Made by a program: the position numbers and the translations under genes | In this document: positions 40,099-48,831 of the stretch, in pieces | Numbering within the stretch: position 1 is the stretch's first letter | How the letters are laid out: every line of letters begins with the position of its first letter | DNA from: Chelativorans sp. Marseille-P2723 | GTDB lineage: Bacteria; Pseudomonadota; Alphaproteobacteria; Rhizobiales; Rhizobiaceae | Direction of reading: 5' to 3' | Length of the DNA stretch: 64,000 nucleotides | Assembly: GCF_902809845.1 (NCBI RefSeq) | Contig: NZ_CADDWI010000012.1 | Location: 64,802 to 128,801, forward strand | The notes under the pieces: generated by a model | Database searches by the model: none | Told to the model about the DNA's origin: nothing | The model's input: the letters and a program-made list of their open reading frames with translations, nothing else

Positions 40099-41073
40099 TT
40101 GTCCCTAAAAGATAGTGTCAGGCCGCTCCTATTTACACGCCGGTCCTTCCGGAACAGTCTGCGGATCGTGATAGGAGTTGCCGCAATTGCTCTTGCCGCA
40201 TTCCTACTCTACCGCACCCTTTCCCAATATGCGTGGAATGAAGTGGTAGAGGCGGTCACGGCGGTGCCCTTCTACCGGCTGCTGCTTGCCATGGGATTCA
40301 GCGCAGCCAGCTATCTCTGCCTCACCGGCTTTGATTGGCTCGGGCTGATCTACGCGGGGCATCCCCTAGCCTATCGACGGGCGGCGCTTGCCTCCTTCAC
40401 AAGCCTTTCGCTTGGACATAACATCGGCTTTGCCGCGCTCAGCAGCGGCACTATACGATACCGCTTTTATTCGCGCTGGGGACTAGGCCCAGGCGAGGTT
40501 GCCAAGGTCATCTTCTTCTGCGGAATAACGGTAGGCCTCGGCCTGTCATTTCTCGGCGGAATCGGCCTCCTTGCCAGCCCAGATACAGCGTTGGAGGTCG
40601 TCGGCCTGTCAAAGAACACGGTCAGGCTGGTCGGGCTAGCATGCCTGTTTGGTCCGGCGGTCTACTTGCTGCTTGCCGCTATGTGGGGCGGCCGGGCGCT
40701 GCATTTTGGCGGACAGCGACTGGCGATGCCGTCTCTGCCCCTTGCTCTGGCGCAGGTGGTAGTCGGCACGCTCAACTTCACCTTTGTTGCAGCAGCTCTC
40801 GATCAGGCGATATCGGCGCTCGCAGACGTGCCGTTTCTGGAAGTAGCTACGGTATATGTCAGCGCCAATGTTGCCACGCTTATAACACACGCGCCCGGTG
40901 GACTTGGTGTGATTGAAAGCGTTGTCCTCTTCCTTTTACCTGAAGCATCGCTGATCGGCGCAGTGCTCGTTTTTCGCTTCGTCTACTTCCTGTTTCCGCT
41001 TCTGATCGGCAGTATTTTGCTCGGAGCTTCGGAGATGCTGCTGTCACGGGACTCAGGGGACGCGGCTTCATAG
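40099..41073 (+). CDS. YbhN/UPF0104-type lysylphosphatidylglycerol-synthase-like membrane protein
   Basis: About 324 residues with seven to eight membrane segments, of the LPG-synthase transmembrane (flippase-like) superfamily, without the C-terminal aminoacyl-transferase domain of MprF. The frame is open far upstream but there it runs antisense to the EEP gene, so the start is set at TTG 40099, after GGCGGAGA; this is uncertain. The last 91 bases overlap the convergent phospholipase D gene. Confidence 0.8.
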   Translation: MSLKDSVRPLLFTRRSFRNSLRIVIGVAAIALAAFLLYRTLSQYAWNEVVEAVTAVPFYRLLLAMGFSAASYLCLTGFDWLGLIYAGHPLAYRRAALASFTSLSLGHNIGFAALSSGTIRYRFYSRWGLGPGEVAKVIFFCGITVGLGLSFLGGIGLLASPDTALEVVGLSKNTVRLVGLACLFGPAVYLLLAAMWGGRALHFGGQRLAMPSLPLALAQVVVGTLNFTFVAAALDQAISALADVPFLEVATVYVSANVATLITHAPGGLGVIESVVLFLLPEASLIGAVLVFRFVYFLFPLLIGSILLGASEMLLSRDSGDAAS

Positions 41074-42536
41074 CCAGCCACCATCCGCCACCGCCAGCGC
41101 GCCCACTCCACCAACCGGAACGGGCGCTCCGGGTCCATGAAGCGCGTACCGGGGAACGAGCGGACCGATCCTCTTCCGACCGCTTTTGGGCGCAAGCAGC
41201 GTCCCTCCTTCCGGTTCAGCCGCTCAAGAGCCCTGATGAGCGATCCTTCTCTCTTGATTGCAGCTCGAACGAGTGCCGGATCAATGCCAAGATGCTCAGC
41301 CAGAAGCTTGTCCCGCAGGGACTTGATGGTTTCCCGCATCCCCGGCTCTTCAGCCTCGATCACCAGATCGCATTCCGTATCGAGCCCTACCGAGCGGTTA
41401 TTGAGGTTGGCAGAACCGACGCGAAGGATGCGGTCGTCGACGATCATTAGCTTCGCATGCACCATCACGGGGCAATCGCTACCTCCGCTGCCGGGCACCA
41501 CCGGATAGTACAGGCGGAGCCTGCCGTACCGATCGGCATCTTTGAGGCTGCGGAACAGGCGGTCCCTGTTGGCACCCATAATGAAGCGCTCAATCACGCC
41601 ATTGGCATTAAGCGGTCCGATCACCACGATTTCCGGTCCATCGGGCTTGGATAATAGTTCGCGCAGGATCGGCCTCAGGCGCCTGGCGGCAAAATACTGC
41701 GCCTCGATATAGACGGTGTCCTTTGCCGATCTAAGCATGTCGTCGGTGAGGGCAGCAATCTCCTCGACAACCATCGAGCCATTCAGGCGCGGGGCCGTGC
41801 GGGCAATGCCCACGGGAACTTCTTTGAAATGTGCGGTGAGGCCCGCCGGCCATCGTCTGGAGGAAGCACCCAATGGAACGTCTTCCCCCGTGGCGTCGCG
41901 CCAACGCTCACGCGCAACACGTGCAATGACGCGCGCGGCTGGACCGTCCACAGCCATCTGAAGATCATGCATGGGCGGATACGGGGCGCCATCGGACGCC
42001 GAGCGCAGAGGCTGGTCCGCCTTGTGCTCCGGCGTATCCCAACGGCCGACGGTAAGATCCATTCCACCCACAAAAGCAATCGAATCGTCGATGGTGACGA
42101 TCTTTTGATGATGTGCGGCGTGGATCGGGTGGTGCGTGTCGAGGCAAAGGCGGATGCGCGGATGCATCTGCCACTCTTCTCCTATGAGCAAAGGCAATGC
42201 CGCACCGGGAGCGTGCACCGCAGCAAAGCTCCATACCAGTATCCTAATCTCAAGCTCCGGCCGCTCTTCGACAAGGTTACGCAGGAATGCGCCAAGAGCC
42301 GGTGTCTCCTTCCCGTCCTGGGGACGCAGTTGAACGCGGGAATCGAAGTCCCACGCAACCACAAAAACTGTCCGCCGCGCTCCACGCAGTGCTTTCTCAA
42401 GCGCCGCGAAGTAGTCCGCTCCATCCACCAGGAGAGCCGCGTTGTGCGCTTGGGCAATAGCGCAGCAGTTACGCCCCGGAACAAGCACCCGCTCAACCTC
42501 CGGTCCGGACAATCCATGTACTTGTGCTTCGCTCAT
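40983..42536 (-). CDS. Phospholipase D-family protein
   Basis: 517 residues with two HKD half-sites: HHQKIVTIDD (about residue 142) with VGGMDLT after it, and HAKLMIVDD (about 361) with GSANLNNRS. This is the layout of cardiolipin-synthase/PLD enzymes that cleave or exchange phosphodiester head groups. It has no clear signal peptide. The C-terminus overlaps the end of the YbhN gene on the other strand by 91 bases. Confidence 0.93.
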   Translation of the reverse strand: MSEAQVHGLSGPEVERVLVPGRNCCAIAQAHNAALLVDGADYFAALEKALRGARRTVFVVAWDFDSRVQLRPQDGKETPALGAFLRNLVEERPELEIRILVWSFAAVHAPGAALPLLIGEEWQMHPRIRLCLDTHHPIHAAHHQKIVTIDDSIAFVGGMDLTVGRWDTPEHKADQPLRSASDGAPYPPMHDLQMAVDGPAARVIARVARERWRDATGEDVPLGASSRRWPAGLTAHFKEVPVGIARTAPRLNGSMVVEEIAALTDDMLRSAKDTVYIEAQYFAARRLRPILRELLSKPDGPEIVVIGPLNANGVIERFIMGANRDRLFRSLKDADRYGRLRLYYPVVPGSGGSDCPVMVHAKLMIVDDRILRVGSANLNNRSVGLDTECDLVIEAEEPGMRETIKSLRDKLLAEHLGIDPALVRAAIKREGSLIRALERLNRKEGRCLRPKAVGRGSVRSFPGTRFMDPERPFRLVEWARWRWRMVAGYEAASPESRDSSISEAPSKILPIRSGNRK

Positions 42537-42605
42537 CGCTTTCCGCCTGGAAAAACGCGACCTTGTCGCTGCGAAGCTCTAACGCACGGAAAGCCGTTTA
42601 GGTTC

Positions 42606-42764
42606 TCACTGCGCCGAGAGCGAGCTTGGTGCCGCTACCGCCTGATTACGCCGTGGCATGCGGTGGAAGCCTCTCCGCTTCCTCCTCCTGTCGCAGATAG
42701 AAGCGACGAAAGCGATAATCAGCGCCGCAGCGACGAGGAATGCAAGAGCCACACTCTTATTCAC
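42606..42764 (-). CDS. Possible small membrane protein
   Basis: A 52-codon frame from GTG 42764: one strong membrane segment (SVALAFLVAAALIIAFVASIC) followed directly by a very basic stretch (DRRRKRR) and a short tail. The layout is that of a single-pass small protein with a cytoplasmic tail. There is no strong ribosome site and no family was recognised, so it may be chance. The rest of the gap to 43002 shows nothing else except the presumed promoter of the AGCS gene. Confidence 0.3.
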   Translation of the reverse strand: MNKSVALAFLVAAALIIAFVASICDRRRKRRGFHRMPRRNQAVAAPSSLSAQ

Positions 42765-43002
42765 CAGCGTTGATTCGCCATGGCCGGCAGAATGATTACG
42801 GCCAGCAGAACCAATGGCGAGCCTGAGGCCCCCAAACACTCTTCTGCACCTGACCGCTTTCCATAAAGAAATGTCTCCGCTAATCTCCCCATTGCCCCGG
42901 CCAGGGCTGCGTTTTGCACGCTTCACCGGGGTGCCGCACTGGGAGGTTACCCGGACGCGGGAGGATTTCATTTGGCCGTTCGGGCGGCCCGGAGTTTTTT
43001 GC

Positions 43003-44475
43003 ATGATAGTTATTATAGATTCTTTGAATACCATCCTTTGGAATTATTTGCTTGTATACGGCCTCCTGGCCATCGGTCTCTACTTTACCGTCAGGCTTGG
43101 CTTCTTCCAGTTTCTCCATTTTGGCGAGATGCTACGGAGCATGCGCGGGACGCGAGAGGACCAGTCGGGCATCTCACCCTTCCAGGCATTGATGGTCAGC
43201 CTTGCCTCGCGCGTAGGAACGGGCAATCTCGCCGGCGTGGCAGTAGCGCTTTATCTCGGCGGCGCAGGTGCGATCTTCTGGATGTGGGTGGTCGCGCTGT
43301 TGGGGATGGCTACGGCTTACGCCGAGAGCTCCCTCGCCCAGCTTTACAAGGTGCGCAATGAAGAGGATCAGTATAGAGGCGGACCTGCCTTCTATATTGC
43401 ACGGGGCCTGAACGCGCGCCGGGCAGGCTGCGCGTTTTCCATCTGCCTCGCTCTTTCCTTCGGCCTCGTCTTTAATGCGGTGCAAGCCAATTCCATTGCC
43501 GATGCCATGGAAGGCGCCTTCGGCGCTTCGAAAATCCTGGTCGGCGTCGTGCTGGCGATCCTCTCCGCCATGATCATTTTCGGGGGGATACGGCAGATCG
43601 CGCGTGTGGCAGAGATCGTTGTCCCTTTCATGGCCATTGGATATCTGCTTCTGGCGGTTTATGTGCTGATCGTCAATATCGGCCAGGTACCGGCAATCCT
43701 TGGCCAAATCCTGTCGAGCGCCTTTGGCTTGGACCAAGCCGCAGGCGGCGTCACCGGCGGTATCGCCGCTGCGATGCTGAATGGTGTCAAACGCGGCCTC
43801 TTTTCCAATGAAGCGGGCATGGGATCTGCTCCGAACATTGCCGCGGTCGCCACAACGAGCCATCCTTCGTCGCAAGGGTTCGTCCAGGCGCTCGGCGTTT
43901 TCATCGATACCATTGTTATCTGTACCGCGACTGCAGTAATGATCCTACTATCCGGCACGCTTGAGCCGGGATCCGGAGTGACGGGAACTCAGCTTACTCA
44001 GAACGCGATGTCAGCCCATATCGGGGCAACAGGCACATATTTCATTGCTTTGGCCGTCTTCTTCTTCGCGTTCACTTCCATCATTGGCAATTATGCTTAT
44101 GCCGAGAGCGGGCTGTCCTTTCTCGGGGCGAGCACCGGCATGCCCATCCTGGCGCTCAGGGTGCTGGCAACGGCCATGGTCGTCTGGGGAGCTTATGCGA
44201 ATGTGAGCACCGTTTTTGAAGCGGCCGACATTTCGATGGCGTTCATGGCGATCATCAATCTCGTCGCCATTATCCTCCTTTCCGGAACAGTGGTGAAACT
44301 CACCAAGGATTATTTCGCGCAGAAGAGAAGCGGGCAGATTCCAGCCTTCGATCCGGCTGCCTATCCCGAGCTCGAAGGCAAGATCGATCGTGATATCTGG
44401 TCGCAGAGCTTCCTGAAGGAGCGTCAGGAACTCGACGAACGCGCTGCGGGCAGCTTGGCAAGCACCTTGCACTGA
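43003..44475 (+). CDS. Sodium:alanine/glycine symporter (AGCS family)
   Basis: 490 residues, about eleven membrane segments. The family motif ASRVGTGNLAGVAVAL and GLFSNEAGMGSAPNIAA are clear. It imports alanine or glycine with sodium. Start at 43003 has GGAG upstream; the long upstream extension in frame is ignored. It is a single-gene unit. Confidence 0.93.
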   Translation: MIVIIDSLNTILWNYLLVYGLLAIGLYFTVRLGFFQFLHFGEMLRSMRGTREDQSGISPFQALMVSLASRVGTGNLAGVAVALYLGGAGAIFWMWVVALLGMATAYAESSLAQLYKVRNEEDQYRGGPAFYIARGLNARRAGCAFSICLALSFGLVFNAVQANSIADAMEGAFGASKILVGVVLAILSAMIIFGGIRQIARVAEIVVPFMAIGYLLLAVYVLIVNIGQVPAILGQILSSAFGLDQAAGGVTGGIAAAMLNGVKRGLFSNEAGMGSAPNIAAVATTSHPSSQGFVQALGVFIDTIVICTATAVMILLSGTLEPGSGVTGTQLTQNAMSAHIGATGTYFIALAVFFFAFTSIIGNYAYAESGLSFLGASTGMPILALRVLATAMVVWGAYANVSTVFEAADISMAFMAIINLVAIILLSGTVVKLTKDYFAQKRSGQIPAFDPAAYPELEGKIDRDIWSQSFLKERQELDERAAGSLASTLH

Positions 44476-44510
44476 AACTTCTGACTCGCTGCAAGAACAC
44501 CGTCTGAATT

Positions 44511-44549
44511 GCGGCGGAACGAATAAATCCTTTTGTGTTGTTCCGCCGC
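44511..44549. repeat. Perfect 10-bp inverted repeat after the AGCS gene
   Basis: GCGGCGGAAC (44511-44520) and GTTCCGCCGC (44540-44549) are perfect inverted copies with a 19-base loop. It begins 36 bases after the AGCS stop, so it could end that transcript, but there is no T-tract, making it a weak intrinsic terminator or a protein site. Confidence 0.5.
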
Positions 44550-44868
44550 TCTTCGCACGCTTCTCCGCCCCCCACTACACGCTGGCGATTGACTCCATCC
44601 TCAATCAGCGTAAAAGCATCGCCTGAAACGGAGACGATCTGGTCATGCGCACAGGCCATACCGTGCCTGACATTGACAGCCTTTGCGACGCTGCCGGCAA
44701 CGGCGGCGCGGTCTCCTGCATCGACAAAACGACGGCCAAAACGACCGGCAAAACGGTCTGATCTTCCTTGGCCCGCTCGCTCTCTCCCCGAGACAGGCCG
44801 GGGAGGTGAAAGCCCGTAAGGTCGGCGGGCTCGAATCCAAAGCCAGGCGGAGAGGACAGGAGCTTTCC
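44550..44868. other. Intergenic region upstream of asd
   Basis: About 320 bases with no convincing gene. Short frames are Pro/Ser/Arg-rich and lack ribosome sites. A small run of near-repeats (AAAACGACGGCC, AAAACGACCGGC, AAAACGGTC) lies at about 44727-44760, of unknown meaning. The asd promoter should be here but no good box pair was seen. Confidence 0.45.
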
Positions 44869-45903
44869 ATGGGTTTCAAGATTGCAATCGCAGGCGCTAC
44901 AGGAAATGTCGGCAGGGAGATGCTGAACATCCTTGAGGAACGCGGCTTTCCCGCCGACGAGGTGGTGCCGCTCGCTTCGCGCCGCTCGGTGGGGACGGAG
45001 GTTTCCTACGGGGACAAGACGCTTAAGGTGAAGGCGCTGGAGAACTACGATTTCTCCGATACCGACCTCTGCCTCATGTCGACGGGCGGCTCCATTTCCA
45101 AGGAATATTCGCCACGCATCGGCCGGCAGGGCTGTGTCGTCATCGATAATTCCTCGGCTTGGCGCTACGATCAGGATGTGCCGCTGATCGTACCGGAGGT
45201 TAACCCCGACGCGATTGAAGAATTTCGCAAGAAGAACATCATCGCCAACCCGAACTGCTCGACCGCGCAGCTGGTCGTCGCGCTGAAGCCGCTTCATGAC
45301 GCAGCCACCATCAAGCGCGTGGTCGTTGCCACCTACCAGTCGGTCTCCGGTGCGGGCAAAGAGGGCATGGACGAGCTGTTCGAACAGACACGGGCCGTCT
45401 TCGTTGCCGATCCGATCACGACGCAGAAGTTTACAAAGCGCATCGCCTTCAACGTCATCCCCCATATCGACGTCTTCCTGGACGACGGATCCACCAAGGA
45501 AGAATGGAAGATGGTGGCGGAGACCAAGAAGATGCTCGATCCCAAGATCAAGCTGACGGCCACGGCTGTGCGCGTGCCGGTCTTCATCGGCCATTCCGAA
45601 GCGGTGCACATCGAATTCGAGAAGCCGATTACCGCCGATGAGGCCCGCGAGATCCTGCGCGAAGCGCCCGGCTGCCTCGTTGTCGATAAGCGCGAGGATG
45701 GCGGCTATGTCACCCCTTATGAGAGCGCAGGCGAAGACGCCACCTATATCAGCCGCATCCGCGAGGACCCGACGGTGGAGAACGGTCTTGCCATGTGGGT
45801 GGTCGCCGACAACCTTCGTAAGGGCGCGGCCCTTAACACGGTGCAAATCGCCGAACTGCTGATCGCCCGCGGCCTGATCCAGCCGAAGAAGCAGGCTGCC
45901 TGA
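44869..45903 (+). CDS. asd: Aspartate-semialdehyde dehydrogenase
   Basis: Reduces aspartyl phosphate to the semialdehyde for lysine, threonine and methionine; 344 residues. NADP-binding GATGNVGREML is at the N-terminus, the catalytic Cys is in NPNCSTAQL, and SVSGAGKEG is the substrate loop. Start at 44869 has CAGGAG upstream; the in-frame extension to 44683 is not used. Confidence 0.96.
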   Translation: MGFKIAIAGATGNVGREMLNILEERGFPADEVVPLASRRSVGTEVSYGDKTLKVKALENYDFSDTDLCLMSTGGSISKEYSPRIGRQGCVVIDNSSAWRYDQDVPLIVPEVNPDAIEEFRKKNIIANPNCSTAQLVVALKPLHDAATIKRVVVATYQSVSGAGKEGMDELFEQTRAVFVADPITTQKFTKRIAFNVIPHIDVFLDDGSTKEEWKMVAETKKMLDPKIKLTATAVRVPVFIGHSEAVHIEFEKPITADEAREILREAPGCLVVDKREDGGYVTPYESAGEDATYISRIREDPTVENGLAMWVVADNLRKGAALNTVQIAELLIARGLIQPKKQAA

Positions 45904-45920
45904 CGAATCGCAGCAGCGCC

Positions 45921-46382
45921 TTACCCCTCCGCCAGCCTGGACAGCAGGCGGAGGAAGGTTTCAGCCTCGCGAGGGGTAAGAGGCGCTAGCGTCTGCTCCG
46001 TTACCCGCTGGGCGAGCGGCAGGATTTTCTCGACCGTCTCACGCCCTGAAGTGGTGAGTTCGACAAGGAGCCGCCGCCTGTCCTGCGGGTGCGGAGTGAG
46101 CGAAACGAGCTTGCGCTCCTTCAGCCTTCCTATGACGCCCTTGATGGTCGCCGCGTCCATCGCCACAAGCTGCCCAAGCTGGTTCTGCGAGGTGCTTCCC
46201 ACCTCGTAAAGCTTGGCAAGCGCAGCGAATTGCGGGGGCGTCAAGCCATCGATATGCGCTGCAAATATCGCCAAATGCCGCTGGTTGGCTTTGCGCAGGA
46301 TGAAGCCTACCTGCGAATTCAACAGGTATTCGGCGGATGTCCGCGCCCCTTCGACCACGGTCAGCTTGCCGGGCATGCTCAT
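45921..46382 (-). CDS. MarR-family regulator, last gene of the N-heterocycle operon
   Basis: 153-residue winged-helix MarR protein: NQLGQLVAMDAATIKGVIGRLKERKLVSLTPHPQDRRRL is the recognition and wing region. Its ATG overlaps the UPF0280 stop by four bases, so it is made from the same transcript as the enzymes before it and most likely controls them. A matching palindrome lies on the operon promoter at 52488-52505. Effector is probably the substrate or an intermediate (inference). Confidence 0.9.
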   Translation of the reverse strand: MSMPGKLTVVEGARTSAEYLLNSQVGFILRKANQRHLAIFAAHIDGLTPPQFAALAKLYEVGSTSQNQLGQLVAMDAATIKGVIGRLKERKLVSLTPHPQDRRRLLVELTTSGRETVEKILPLAQRVTEQTLAPLTPREAETFLRLLSRLAEG

Positions 46383-47314
46383 GGCAGGATGTCCTCATCT
46401 TTCATGACTTGTCCCTGCGACGAGTAACCCACGAGGTCTTCCCTTACCTCGGGGCCCTTGTACAAACCGCCTTCGCCGATCGCAAGCGCACCACACACGC
46501 GGCTTTCTGCCTGAAGGAACAATGCAGCGGAGTGGATCAATTGCCGCCGTGCCATGTCGTGAGCGACCGCTACTCCCCGCTCCAGCGCGGCCGCTACCTC
46601 TTCCGCTGTGAGCCGGCCGACATCCTGCGTTACGAGGCGGTCACCCAGGTCGCTTTCAGGGTCGATCTGGCTGGCCGGCACACGTTTGATGGCCGGGTGC
46701 GCCGGCAGGTCGACAGCATTGGCGATCAGGGTGGCGGCCACATCGGCCGCTGCTCCATCCTGCGCAAGAACGGTGACGGCATCTGCGATACCCAATGAGT
46801 GGCTGCGCCCGCGCCAGCCGCTGGTGGCTATTCCACGCACGGGATCTGCCGCGTTAATCGTGATTCGGTCAGCAAAGCCGTGGCCGGTTCCCGCGATTGC
46901 GGCCTTCATGCTTTCCCCAGGTGCGAGGAAAAAAGCGATGTCTCCGCCGTCATTCACATAGGCACGATCAAGCTTGCGCCCCGCGCACATGGCAGCAAGC
47001 ACCTCGTCCGCGACAGCCCCCGCCACAGCGGCCATCGGCGTGACAAAGATTGGAAAGTGCCTTGCAGCCGCAATCTCCATGCGCCGCGCTGCTGAAAAGC
47101 GCAGCTTGCGCGGCCTTTCGCCCACCGCCTGCCGCAGCAGCGGAAGCTCGCTGACTAGCTCCTGAAGGAGGTTGCGAAAACGCATTTCTGCCTGGGCATA
47201 GGCTTCAAGCCGCTCTTCCGGCGGGCCGAAAGCCTCAAGAACAAGATCGATGGGACCGTGATTCATGTGCAGCCGGCGCCCTTCGGGGAGCCAGACTGCC
47301 GTTGCGCCGCTCAT
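46379..47314 (-). CDS. UPF0280 protein (ApbE superfamily), putative flavin transferase
   Basis: 311 residues of UPF0280/COG2122, a family placed in the ApbE superfamily. ApbE-like features are visible: NDGGD at 121-125, GIATSG at 161-166, ADAVTVLA at 177-184, and ADVAAT at 190-195, which matches the Mg-binding Asp/Thr motif of ApbE. ApbE enzymes attach FMN from FAD to Thr or Ser. The gene overlaps both the reductase gene before it and the MarR gene after it (ATGA each). A role in flavinylating the reductase is proposed from this context; no UPF0280 activity is known to me. Confidence 0.85.
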   Translation of the reverse strand: MSGATAVWLPEGRRLHMNHGPIDLVLEAFGPPEERLEAYAQAEMRFRNLLQELVSELPLLRQAVGERPRKLRFSAARRMEIAAARHFPIFVTPMAAVAGAVADEVLAAMCAGRKLDRAYVNDGGDIAFFLAPGESMKAAIAGTGHGFADRITINAADPVRGIATSGWRGRSHSLGIADAVTVLAQDGAAADVAATLIANAVDLPAHPAIKRVPASQIDPESDLGDRLVTQDVGRLTAEEVAAALERGVAVAHDMARRQLIHSAALFLQAESRVCGALAIGEGGLYKGPEVREDLVGYSSQGQVMKDEDILP

Positions 47315-48831
47315 CGCCGTGGCCTGTCAAACCACTGTAGCGGCCAGGGATTTCTCGCCGGCGCATCCCGCTGCTCGCGTTCGTTGAAATATTCGCCACC
47401 ATGTTCGAGCAGATCCTGAAGGGTGCGGATCTGAGAGGCATGCCCACCCATGCGGATATAATCGTCGCGGCGCATGGTAAACTCGATAGGCGCCACCAGA
47501 GCGGGAGTTGGTACATAGCCGAAAGAATTATCAGGCATGCGCGAGACGTCTACCATCAATGTTATGCCTCCGCCCGGCCACACATAAACAGGCGCGCCTC
47601 CGCAGGTGACGTAGGTTTGCAATCCCTGCACCGAGCGCGTCAGGTTTACCGGATTCTCTGTCACTCCTGCGCGAAGGGAGCCGCCTGCACCGGCCATGAA
47701 GAGAACGGAGCAGCGAGCCGGCTCGCAATTCTCCTCGATCAGCCTTACCGATTTCCTGAGTCGCTCCGGAAACGGCTTTTCGACTGGCCGCAATTCCTCA
47801 TCCAGCTCGTAATAGCCAAATTGCTCGCCCGTCGTAGAGACCATAAGGAGCGACAATCCCGGCCGCGCCCCCTTCTTGGGATTGAACGGCCCAAGGATTT
47901 CCAGAGGGTCGGAGATCGTGGTCCCGCCCCAGCCAAGGCCCGGCTCGGAAACCTTGAAATAGCGCCCAGGCGTCGAGCGGTGGCCCAGAATCTTGATACC
48001 TGTCTCGCTCCAGCCAATCACCTTGCCGGCCTGATGCTCTGAAACGACACCGGTAATATGGTCGTCCACCACCACGACCTCGTCCACCAGGCCGCGCCAC
48101 TGCGTGGCGAACATGCCGATGGTCGCCGAACCGCAGCCCACGCGCATCCGCTCCTCGCGCTTTCCGTCGATCACCGGAGGGACCCCCGCCTGGACAACAA
48201 CCGTGGCACCGCCGTCGATGGCAAGCTCAACCGGTTTGCTGTTGCAAAGGTCCATCAAGGTGCGGCACGTGATGCGGCCTTCCGCTTTGGAGCCGCCCGT
48301 CAGATGCCGGACGCCGCCCAGCGAAAGCATCTGCGATCCGTACTCAGCCGTGGTCACATGGCCGACCGGCTCGCCCTCTGCGCGCACTGGCGCGGTTTCT
48401 GGGCCAAGGTGCCGATCCGTATCGATCTTCACCTTCACACCGCAATAGGAAAAGATGCCTTCCGTCACGACGGTGACAAGGTCCACCCCTTCCACCTCCT
48501 GGCTCACGATGAAGGGCGCAGGCTTGTAGTCAGGGTAGGTGGTGCCCGCGCCAATGCCACTCACGAAGGGCCGGCTTTTGTTTACGAGCGATCCGTCCCA
48601 CTGCTCCCCTGCATCGAAGGGGACTATCGTTCCGCCTTCTTCTGCCCTGTGTTCCAGAATGGTTACGGGATCGCAGCGGACGATCCTGCCGCCAAAATTG
48701 CCGTAGCGGTCGCAGGCCCCCGTGCGGCCCTCAGCGATGTAGCACATGACGGGGCAGGCATCGCAACGCAGCTTTTCGCCCTTCTGCGGCGTCGGCTGCC
48801 CAGACTCAAACCGCTCGGCAAGTTCATTCAT
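47311..48831 (-). CDS. 6-hydroxynicotinate reductase-like Fe-S flavoprotein
   Basis: 506 residues, resembling Hnr of Eubacterium barkeri, which reduces 6-hydroxynicotinate to 1,4,5,6-tetrahydro-6-oxonicotinate and is reported to carry covalently bound flavin plus [2Fe-2S] and [4Fe-4S] clusters. The N-terminus has a cluster motif C23-x2-C26-x3-C30-x9-C40. More cysteines (in SYCGVK, ITCRTLMDLC, VGCGSATIG, ENCEPARC, TYVTCGG) could hold the others. The gene sits between the molybdenum hydroxylase and UPF0280 with 4-base overlaps on both sides. Family likeness is recalled, not searched, and the heterocycle acted on is inferred. Confidence 0.75.
   Translation of the reverse strand: MNELAERFESGQPTPQKGEKLRCDACPVMCYIAEGRTGACDRYGNFGGRIVRCDPVTILEHRAEEGGTIVPFDAGEQWDGSLVNKSRPFVSGIGAGTTYPDYKPAPFIVSQEVEGVDLVTVVTEGIFSYCGVKVKIDTDRHLGPETAPVRAEGEPVGHVTTAEYGSQMLSLGGVRHLTGGSKAEGRITCRTLMDLCNSKPVELAIDGGATVVVQAGVPPVIDGKREERMRVGCGSATIGMFATQWRGLVDEVVVVDDHITGVVSEHQAGKVIGWSETGIKILGHRSTPGRYFKVSEPGLGWGGTTISDPLEILGPFNPKKGARPGLSLLMVSTTGEQFGYYELDEELRPVEKPFPERLRKSVRLIEENCEPARCSVLFMAGAGGSLRAGVTENPVNLTRSVQGLQTYVTCGGAPVYVWPGGGITLMVDVSRMPDNSFGYVPTPALVAPIEFTMRRDDYIRMGGHASQIRTLQDLLEHGGEYFNEREQRDAPARNPWPLQWFDRPRR

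Noticed and set aside
44535-44819. 94-codon frame upstream of asd
   Set aside because: Ser/Pro/Arg-rich, no ribosome site, overlaps the inverted repeat; probably chance.
44605-45846. 413-codon minus-strand frame opposite asd
   Set aside because: Shadow of asd, which has its catalytic motif and ribosome site.
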